This document shows positions 59,010-64,000 of a stretch of 64,000 bases of DNA, one piece after another. The notes below the pieces were generated by a model. It saw nothing but the letters and a program-made list of their open reading frames with translations. It was not told where the DNA came from and searched no databases. How positions within the stretch are numbered: position 1 is the first letter of the stretch; each line of letters starts with the position of its first letter. Source of the stretch: JAVZLH01 sp049700435 (GTDB lineage: Archaea; Thermoproteota; Bathyarchaeia; Bathyarchaeales; Bathycorpusculaceae); assembly GCA_049700435.1 (NCBI GenBank), contig JBNAVK010000001.1, positions 1 through 64,000 on the forward strand. The letters are read 5' to 3'. The position numbers and the translations under genes are program-made.

Positions 59010-59435
59010 GTGAAAAATGGTTTCCCCTTGGAGATGCTAAGATTGAAAGACTGCGGCGAATTTCCTTTCTTCAAAGCATACAAAAGCCTAGCAGAAGTTT
59101 TGACGGATCACGAACTAGCATCCTTCGGGGACGCGTACGTAAATTTTGTTTACTCCCTAGCACTGTCGAAAAAGAGGGGAAAACCATGCGGAATAAAGGT
59201 TAAGGGAAGCGTACTTGCACAAGCATTTAGAAAAGCTGGGCTAAGAGAGAACTTAGGATCTAGGATTGACAGCCACGCGTTAGCCGACGCGGCTGAGGCA
59301 TTAATAGTTTACGCTTGGCTCCGCAGCTTCATAACCTTAGATGAAACAGTTTTCATCCTAGAAGAGGCTGATGAGCCGCTTGAGGGCTTTACCCAACTGC
59401 TCAAAACTGCAAAAAGTAAAGTTAGGTTTTTTTGA
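59010..59435 (+). CDS. Compact RNase III-like (Mini-III-like) protein
   Basis: A 141-residue protein that looks like a minimal RNase III catalytic domain without a dsRNA-binding domain. ASFGDAYVNFVYSLAL (D41) resembles the LGD/IGDA catalytic segment of Mini-III, and ALADAAEALI (D93, E96) matches the DxxEAL pair that binds magnesium. The conserved ERLEF glutamate of ordinary RNase III is not in its usual spot. Start at GTG 59010, with TTG 59028 or ATG 59034 as alternatives. It may process rRNA or other structured RNA; overlaps rpoL by 14 bases convergently. Confidence 0.65.
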   Translation: MKNGFPLEMLRLKDCGEFPFFKAYKSLAEVLTDHELASFGDAYVNFVYSLALSKKRGKPCGIKVKGSVLAQAFRKAGLRENLGSRIDSHALADAAEALIVYAWLRSFITLDETVFILEEADEPLEGFTQLLKTAKSKVRFF

Positions 59436-59712
59436 GGGCTTTTTCAAATTCCTTTCTGAAATTATCGTTTGTTTTGCGTGCGTTTTTTAAGGCTCTAAAC
59501 AGGACCCCCTTGGGCTGTGCACGACCCTTTGTGCGGATGTAGATTATTGGGTTTGATGCTAGGGGATGCGGTATGTCGTATCCAGCTAAATCTACATCCT
59601 CTTCTTCCAACAGCCTCTTTTGTATTAGATTACATAAGCCATGTCCGATTCCTTCAACTTCTATTTTAAGCTCGTTTGAAGTTTCTTTTAACACCTTAAC
59701 TTTCATCTGCAA
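59422..59712 (-). CDS. rpoL: RNA polymerase subunit Rpo11 (L)
   Basis: The 96-residue subunit that pairs with Rpo3 in polymerase assembly. It begins VKVLKETSNELKIEVEGIGH and has LCNLIQKRLLEEEDVDLAGYD, then PHPLASNPIIYIRTKG. It lies 20 bases after the csl4 gene on the same strand. Confidence 0.95.
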   Translation of the reverse strand: MQMKVKVLKETSNELKIEVEGIGHGLCNLIQKRLLEEEDVDLAGYDIPHPLASNPIIYIRTKGRAQPKGVLFRALKNARKTNDNFRKEFEKALKKT

Positions 59713-59731
59713 ATCTCCTCAGCACACTAAA

Positions 59732-60313
59732 CTATATCACTTCCACTCCATAATCTGATGCTGTTTTGCGCTTTTCAACTTTTCCGCATCTGGCACATAC
59801 CATACCCTGCCTTCTCGGCTGAAGCAAATAACCACACTGCGAACAGAAGGCGAAAAGCACTCCCAAATTCTTATCTTTAGTGGATAAGTGGTAAATCCTG
59901 TTTTTTTCGCTGATAACCTTCGCCCTCATTATGTCGCCCGGCTTGCAAACATTGAACATGGACTCTATATACCTCAACTGCACATCAGATATATGAAGGA
60001 CGCCGGAGAAGAAGCCTGAAAGCTGCTTTTTACCTATTTGGAATATCCGCAAACTAGCACTTTCAGGTTGCACATTTGAAACTTGCCCGATGACTATGCT
60101 TCCAACCTTTGGAGCCTTTGCTCCATAAACCAGCGGATAAACCGAAACACGCTTGTTAAGTAAATCTACTAAGGCGCGGCCGATAAACCTAGAATAGATT
60201 ATTCCGTCTTTTACGTATGTTCCGGCGTTTGGAGTGAACTCTTCAATTACGCCTAGACGTTCGCCTGGAAAAACTAGGTGACCACTTCTATGTTCAACGG
60301 ACCTCGTGCTCAT
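59732..60313 (-). CDS. csl4: Exosome subunit Csl4
   Basis: A cap protein of the archaeal RNA exosome. The N-terminal domain has VFPGERLGVIEEFTPNAGTY, the middle is an S1 fold (GSIVIGQVSNVQ, GVLHISDVQLRY) and the C-terminal zinc ribbon shows FCSQCGYLL and VCARCGKVEKR. 193 residues is normal. It starts 20 bases before rpoL, a common pairing of transcription and RNA-decay genes. Confidence 0.94.
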   Translation of the reverse strand: MSTRSVEHRSGHLVFPGERLGVIEEFTPNAGTYVKDGIIYSRFIGRALVDLLNKRVSVYPLVYGAKAPKVGSIVIGQVSNVQPESASLRIFQIGKKQLSGFFSGVLHISDVQLRYIESMFNVCKPGDIMRAKVISEKNRIYHLSTKDKNLGVLFAFCSQCGYLLQPRRQGMVCARCGKVEKRKTASDYGVEVI

Positions 60314-60441
60314 GTGAACCCCATTTTACCCGCAAACCACACTTTTAGGATGTGTTATTTATGAAAGAGCATGACTTTAGTTTATGCACTCCTCAATAAA
60401 CTTTTTGATTGTTAAAAAGGTCTTATAGCCCGCAGGGAACA

Positions 60442-60735
60442 TTAAAACATAAGTTTCAATGCCTCAGCGCCTTTCATTCCCGCCTTAACTCCGAGAGTTT
60501 TCGCTTTTGAAGTAACAGCTTTAACCTCTGCGCCGAGAACGTCTTCAAATGTTTTCACTCCGCTAACCATTGCCGCTGGCGCACTGAGTTTTTCAGCAGC
60601 TTCCATGTTTAGGAAACCGCACATGACAAACCCTTTGTTGGCGATTATTAGAAGCAGTGGAGGCGAACTCGGAAGTTCAATTTTTACTCCTAAGCATGGC
60701 TTGTCATCAACCTTTATAGGCGATATATTAATCAT
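60442..60735 (-). CDS. DUF1805 family protein
   Basis: A 97-residue protein from ATG 60735 (frame opens at 60759). It has KPCLGVKIELPSSPPLLLII, KGFVMCGFLNMEAAEKLS and the end MVSGVKTFEDVL, the DUF1805/YunC pattern. Function unknown. It diverges from the CDP-alcohol transferase gene. Confidence 0.85.
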   Translation of the reverse strand: MINISPIKVDDKPCLGVKIELPSSPPLLLIIANKGFVMCGFLNMEAAEKLSAPAAMVSGVKTFEDVLGAEVKAVTSKAKTLGVKAGMKGAEALKLMF

Positions 60736-60804
60736 GGCAGGCACCTTCTTGTGTGACAACTATTTTATCCATCAAGACCAAATAAGGATTGTCGATGCAA
60801 GGGA

Positions 60805-61425
60805 GTGCTTATGCTAACTAAGCTAAAGCAAAGAGTTCAGTCGATGCTTGCGTCACAGGCGAAGACAGCCCACAACATGGGGTTAACGCCAAACGCGATA
60901 AGCATTTGTGGCGCTATCTTGGCTTTCCTATCAGCAGTGCTGTATGGATATGCGCTTCTTTTGCCAGCAATTCTGCTGCTTCTTTTTTCTGGGTACTGCG
61001 ACGTGCTGGATGGAACCTTAGCCAGACTTTACAAACAAGCAACACCGTTTGGTGGTTTTCTAGACTCGTTGCTGGACAGGTACGCGGACGCCGCTGTATA
61101 CGTGGGTATAATCTTAAGCGGGTTATGCAGCATCCCGTCGGGTTTAACAGCCCTAGTAGGCTCTTTACTTGTAAGTTACAGTCGCGCAAGGGCTGAAGCG
61201 GCAAACGTAAAAATGGAATCAGTCGGATTTGCTGAGAGGGCGGAGCGAATAATTATCTTAGCTGTTGCAAGCCTAACGGCGATTTTGTGGCAACCAGCCA
61301 TGGAGATAGGTATTATCGTGCTTGCTGTTCTTACAAACCTAACGGTTCTACAGAGAGCACTACACGTTTATACCAAGCTAGAAAGAGAGTCTAAACCTAG
61401 CCTAGAATCTTCTTCTGACGCGTAG
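60805..61425 (+). CDS. CDP-alcohol phosphatidyltransferase (archaetidyl transferase)
   Basis: An integral membrane enzyme that joins CDP-activated archaeal lipid to an alcohol such as inositol phosphate or glycerol phosphate. The signature D-x2-DG-x2-AR-x8-G-x3-D-x3-D is complete in CDVLDGTLARLYKQATPFGG followed by FLDSLLDRYAD. Six membrane helices fill about residues 28-190. 206 residues. Its end overlaps eS26 by 24 bases convergently. The precise head group cannot be told. Confidence 0.92.
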   Translation: MLMLTKLKQRVQSMLASQAKTAHNMGLTPNAISICGAILAFLSAVLYGYALLLPAILLLLFSGYCDVLDGTLARLYKQATPFGGFLDSLLDRYADAAVYVGIILSGLCSIPSGLTALVGSLLVSYSRARAEAANVKMESVGFAERAERIIILAVASLTAILWQPAMEIGIIVLAVLTNLTVLQRALHVYTKLERESKPSLESSSDA

Positions 61426-61692
61426 GCGCCGCTCATCCTTTGCCCTAACTTTTACAATGCCGTAATGCACAGCGCACGAAACACAGTAATACTTCGTGTC
61501 CACTGGAGCAGATATAAACGTGCCCTTTTGGCGAAGCTCCTTAGCCAAAGCTGGGTCAACCAGAGAAAATCTTCTAGTAACCTTTTTGGCTTTGTCCCGC
61601 GGCACCAGTTCCCCGCAGTTTGCACACTGAACGAAACCACTTTTTCCTTTACCGCCCTTTGACCTCCCGCGGCTCTTCCTTTTATATGGCAT
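61402..61692 (-). CDS. rps26e: 30S ribosomal protein eS26
   Basis: A 96-residue zinc ribosomal protein known from eukaryotes and TACK-group archaea. MPYKRKSRGRSKGGKGKSGF precedes VQCANCGELVPRDKAKK and YYCVSCAVHYGIVKVR, giving CxxC pairs. Its presence supports a TACK assignment. The 3' end overlaps the lipid transferase gene on the other strand. Confidence 0.93.
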   Translation of the reverse strand: MPYKRKSRGRSKGGKGKSGFVQCANCGELVPRDKAKKVTRRFSLVDPALAKELRQKGTFISAPVDTKYYCVSCAVHYGIVKVRAKDERRLRVRRRF

Positions 61693-61735
61693 AAATATGC
61701 ACCTTTCTTTTCACCAATATTGCGCATTATCCAAC

Positions 61736-62626
61736 TTATATATCTGTCCTCAATTTTAAAAGCGAAGCAATGTTGGCTTTCGCGTCAATTCTTGGAATAA
61801 TCTTTCCTGTGGAAGATGTGAAAAGGGTTGCGACGCCCGGTCCATGGCCTGACGTTACGCAGTTCGTGTGCACAACTATGCCGACGGAAACTGCACCTTG
61901 CTTGTAGATTCTTCCGTAAGAGTTGTCGGCGTCCAAGATTGCCACTAAATCGCCGAGTCTTAAATCGTCAAGCCCATACTGTCTTCTAGTGTTTTCATCA
62001 AAAAGTTGAATGTCATAATCGCCCGAATGAGAAGTGTTTGAGCCTAGTCCAGAACCCATTATGGAGGCGGGGACAACATGAGTAACTGGAATTTCAAGTT
62101 TGTCCTTTTTTGGCTTTGGGTTTACGGCTTCGAGAAAACGTGGATCCATATTCATGACCTTTACTTCTGGAAAATCTAAAAGCTTCAAGCCAACGCCGAA
62201 AGCCTTGACGAGAATTTTGTCGCCAAGCATGAGCTTATCCAAAACATCCTGTTGAAAATCCACCAGAACATGTTCTATTCCGCCGTGCTTTCCAGTTACA
62301 ACCCCCTTTGCGCCTTTCGCTTCTCCTGAAACCACCACAGCTTCGTTTCCAACACATGAAAGGACATTCAACGCTGTGTTTGCACTTTGTCCAAAACGCG
62401 GGTCGTTCTCCTTGTTTTCAATGCTTACGCCGGGTTCAACGTGGTCTGCTTCCCATTCGCATGCGGGGTCGCCGACCCTCACATTGTAGGTTATTCCGCC
62501 AACTCCGGGCAAAACTATCGGAACGCCTTCTGCTGAAATGCTATATACTCCCCGTCCAAAAATGGGGCTGGCCACTTCGCCAAAAACTGAGAGCTTCACC
62601 AATTTGTCAATATTTGTCTTCAGCAT
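61736..62626 (-). CDS. DUF4438 domain protein
   Basis: A protein of about 296 residues with LPGVGGITYNVRVGDPACEW, NTALNVLSCVGNEA and VVTGKHGGIEHVLVDF, then SGHGPGVATLFTSSTG near the end. This is the DUF4438 family, which has a structure from Thermotoga but no assigned activity. ATG 62626 is favoured because GGAGG lies six to ten bases upstream; a GTG at 62641 sits across that site. It diverges from a CBS gene across 169 bases. Confidence 0.82.
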   Translation of the reverse strand: MLKTNIDKLVKLSVFGEVASPIFGRGVYSISAEGVPIVLPGVGGITYNVRVGDPACEWEADHVEPGVSIENKENDPRFGQSANTALNVLSCVGNEAVVVSGEAKGAKGVVTGKHGGIEHVLVDFQQDVLDKLMLGDKILVKAFGVGLKLLDFPEVKVMNMDPRFLEAVNPKPKKDKLEIPVTHVVPASIMGSGLGSNTSHSGDYDIQLFDENTRRQYGLDDLRLGDLVAILDADNSYGRIYKQGAVSVGIVVHTNCVTSGHGPGVATLFTSSTGKIIPRIDAKANIASLLKLRTDI

Positions 62627-62656
62627 TTGGGTTTCCTCCACGTTAAAACTACATGC

Positions 62657-62676
62657 ATTAGCTATTACATGCTAAT
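62657..62676. repeat. Small inverted repeat in the DUF4438/CBS intergenic region
   Basis: ATTAGC at 62657-62662 and GCTAAT at 62671-62676 form six-base arms eight bases apart. This could be an operator for either divergent gene, or chance. Confidence 0.2.
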
Positions 62677-62795
62677 AAACTCTCCCAAAAGATTCTTGTA
62701 GCGTCACGGAACATAACAAGTTTTAAATGTGAGCTTTTTATTTTGAGTTGAATGAGCATCGTCTCGATGAAAAACGCGGGTTTAAGGGCTGAACA

Positions 62796-63380
62796 ATGTC
62801 AGAGATCGGGTTAAGGTCAAGGATGCTAGTTAAGGACGTGATGAGCAGCCCAGTTGTAACTATAGAGGAGAGCGCGCCAGTAAACGAAGTGGCGGAGCTC
62901 ATGGATAAACAAGGCTTAGGATGCATAATAGTTACAAACAAAGAAGGGAAACCCATCGGGATAATCACAGAGAGAGACCTCGTCGTAAGAGTTTTGGCGA
63001 AGAACGCAACGCCAAGCTCCATCAAAGCCGGCGAAGTTATGACTTCGCCCCTAATCACAATAGAACCAGACGAAACAATTCATGAAGCAGCGAGGAGAAT
63101 GAGCAGACTAAACATTAGAAGGTTAGGCGTTGTTTACAAGGGGCAACTTGTTGGCTTGCTCTCAAGCAAAGACATTTTAGCCGTCGTTCCAGAACTCATT
63201 GAAACCATTCAAGAACGCGCGCTTATAGAGGGAGAAAATAGAGCACAAGAGGCGCCGGAGGAAACATCGTCTCTTGCAGGGTATTGCGACCGCTGTGGAG
63301 GATGGTCTGACAACCTCAACGAGGTTGATGGAGAATTCCTATGTGAAGACTGCAAGGCTGAGTTAGAGGAAGAGGAATAG
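62796..63380 (+). CDS. CBS-domain pair with C-terminal zinc ribbon
   Basis: A 194-residue protein with two CBS domains (about 10-135: VKDVMSSPVVTIEES, GIITERDLVVRVL, AGEVMTSPLITI, LLSSKDILAVVPE) that usually bind adenine nucleotides. A flexible acidic linker leads to a zinc ribbon YCDRCGGWSD and LCEDCKAELEEEE. It likely senses AMP/ATP or SAM and acts through the ribbon, but the partner is unknown. ATG 62796 is the first good start. Another CBS gene follows ten bases after its stop. Confidence 0.9.
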   Translation: MSEIGLRSRMLVKDVMSSPVVTIEESAPVNEVAELMDKQGLGCIIVTNKEGKPIGIITERDLVVRVLAKNATPSSIKAGEVMTSPLITIEPDETIHEAARRMSRLNIRRLGVVYKGQLVGLLSSKDILAVVPELIETIQERALIEGENRAQEAPEETSSLAGYCDRCGGWSDNLNEVDGEFLCEDCKAELEEEE

Positions 63381-63390
63381 AGGCGGTTTT

Positions 63391-64000
63391 TTGCGTGTTA
63401 AAGAAATTATGGATGAGAAACACCCATCTATTTATGATTATGAGCTTGCAACCAAAGCCCGCGCGGTAATACGAGATTTTTCTTTAAGAATCCTTCCAGT
63501 TGTGGATGACGATAGAAAATTGTTGGGCGTGGTTTCTCGTGGAACTGTAATGGTTATTTCGTCCTCTGTTTCGCCCATAAAAGTTAAGGGTATAATGCTG
63601 AACCCAAAGTTTGTCGCTTCAAGCGACGAAGATGCCGCTTTAGCGGTTAAATCAATGATACGCTTAGACGAGTGGCAAGTTCCAGTTGTAAACTCGGCTC
63701 AAGCAAAAGTTTACGCTGGAGTTTTGGGGCTTGAAAACTTTATCGACGCCGTAATTAGGACAAGTCCAGAAAAGCTTGCCAAAGAAGTTGCAGATATAAT
63801 GTCTAAAGATGTAGTAACGTGTTCTCCAGAAGACGAAATTGATAACATTTGGCGTCTGATGCAAACTAAATCTTTAGCTGGGCTGCCCGTGGTGAAAAAG
63901 AATAAACTTGTTGGCATAGTCACACAGAAAGACCTCCTTGATAAGGGAGCTTTACTGCCAACATTTGAGTCGGCAAAGGGACGTTTTAGGGCAGCTTCGC
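63391..64000 (+). CDS. CBS-domain protein, 3' end beyond the window
   Basis: An open frame runs from a TTG at 63391, ten bases after the previous stop and following AGGCGG, to the window end. The first 203 residues read MRVKEIMDEKHPSIYDYELA, then DFSLRILPVVDDDRKLLGVV, VPVVNSAQAKVYAGVLGLEN, and ADIMSKDVVTCSPEDEID followed by GLPVVKKNKLVGIVTQKDLL. This is a run of at least three CBS-like modules. The C-terminus lies outside the window, so its total length and any extra domain are unknown. It is co-directional with, and probably cotranscribed with, the CBS-zinc gene. Confidence 0.85.
   Translation, partial: MRVKEIMDEKHPSIYDYELATKARAVIRDFSLRILPVVDDDRKLLGVVSRGTVMVISSSVSPIKVKGIMLNPKFVASSDEDAALAVKSMIRLDEWQVPVVNSAQAKVYAGVLGLENFIDAVIRTSPEKLAKEVADIMSKDVVTCSPEDEIDNIWRLMQTKSLAGLPVVKKNKLVGIVTQKDLLDKGALLPTFESAKGRFRAAS

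Noticed and set aside
60314..60441. Intergenic stretch between csl4 and the DUF1805 gene checked for RNA genes
   Set aside because: No cloverleaf, no box C/D pair of convincing quality, and no conserved frame seen; treated as an ordinary promoter/leader region.
61452..61727. 91-residue minus-strand frame overlapping eS26
   Set aside because: eS26 in another frame has zinc cysteine pairs and a clear match, so this is a shadow.

Overview
This window is a continuous stretch of an archaeal chromosome, most likely from a member of the TACK group (inference: Bathyarchaeia-like). The evidence is the gene content. It has archaeal SRP RNA, ribosomal proteins eS1, uS15, L20e/LX, L31e, L39e, eS19 and eS26, aIF6, prefoldin, the KEOPS subunits Kae1, Bud32 and Pcc1, exosome Csl4, RNase P Rpp21, Rpo11, TFS, a proteasome beta subunit and a pontin/reptin-type TIP49 ATPase. 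It also has a TFE-beta/RPC39-like protein, an Elf1-like zinc protein and eS26, which are features I associate with TACK or eukaryote-related archaea. TATA-like boxes sit close to start codons, and TTG starts with Shine-Dalgarno sequences are common. I see no phage, insertion sequence, CRISPR array or obvious genomic island.

Layout. 1-6.7 kb: SRP RNA, then a sugar block (GH1 glycosidase, GalT, and an opposing glycogen-debranching enzyme/DUF89 phosphatase/triosephosphate isomerase operon). 6.8-15.8 kb: aspartate dehydrogenase, XPD-like helicase, TIP49 with a small partner, an archaeal pentameric ligand-gated ion channel homologue, a metallophosphoesterase, a DUF47/PhoU-like protein, MoaE and a diaminopentanoate-dehydrogenase-like enzyme. 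15.9-18.8 kb: a four-gene 2-oxoacid:ferredoxin oxidoreductase operon. 18.8-23.1 kb: translation genes with seryl-tRNA synthetase, Pcc1 and a RecJ-like DHH nuclease. 23.2-26.3 kb: a membrane-tethered winged-helix protein, a metallo-beta-lactamase-fold hydrolase and RdgB, plus a decayed second copy of the RdgB C-terminus. 26.3-38.3 kb: KEOPS kinase and Kae1, TFE-beta-like protein, RlmE, NadC, NadM, proteasome beta, Ogt, Elf1-like protein, SecE, DtdA and an atypical carbamoyltransferase.

38.3-45.4 kb: the classic archaeal operon eS19-PDCD5-L39e-L31e-aIF6-L20e-prefoldin alpha-FtsY, then a KaiC-like ATPase, an RNase P/CRM-domain group and a tRNA-Gly(CCC). 45.4-57.8 kb: an acyl-CoA block with two ADP-forming acyl-CoA synthetase alpha subunits, MaoC hydratase, 4-hydroxybutyryl-CoA dehydratase, 3-hydroxyacyl-CoA dehydrogenase, crotonase, an F420-type oxidoreductase, a fused CoA-transferase and acyl-CoA dehydrogenase. 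Together these could interconvert 4-hydroxybutyryl-, crotonyl-, 3-hydroxybutyryl- and butyryl-CoA; no thiolase is visible. 57.9-64 kb: transcription and RNA-processing genes (TFS, Rpo11, Csl4, a compact RNase III-like protein), a lipid CDP-alcohol transferase, eS26, DUF4438 and two CBS-domain genes, the last cut by the window end.

The most unusual items are the ion-channel homologue, the 4-hydroxybutyryl-CoA dehydratase cluster with orphan synthetase alpha subunits, the rdgB remnant, the carbamoyltransferase with altered substrate motifs, the Mini-III-like RNase, the acidic extension on L31e, and the tethered regulator. All functional calls are from motif recognition in the sequence; no database search was run.
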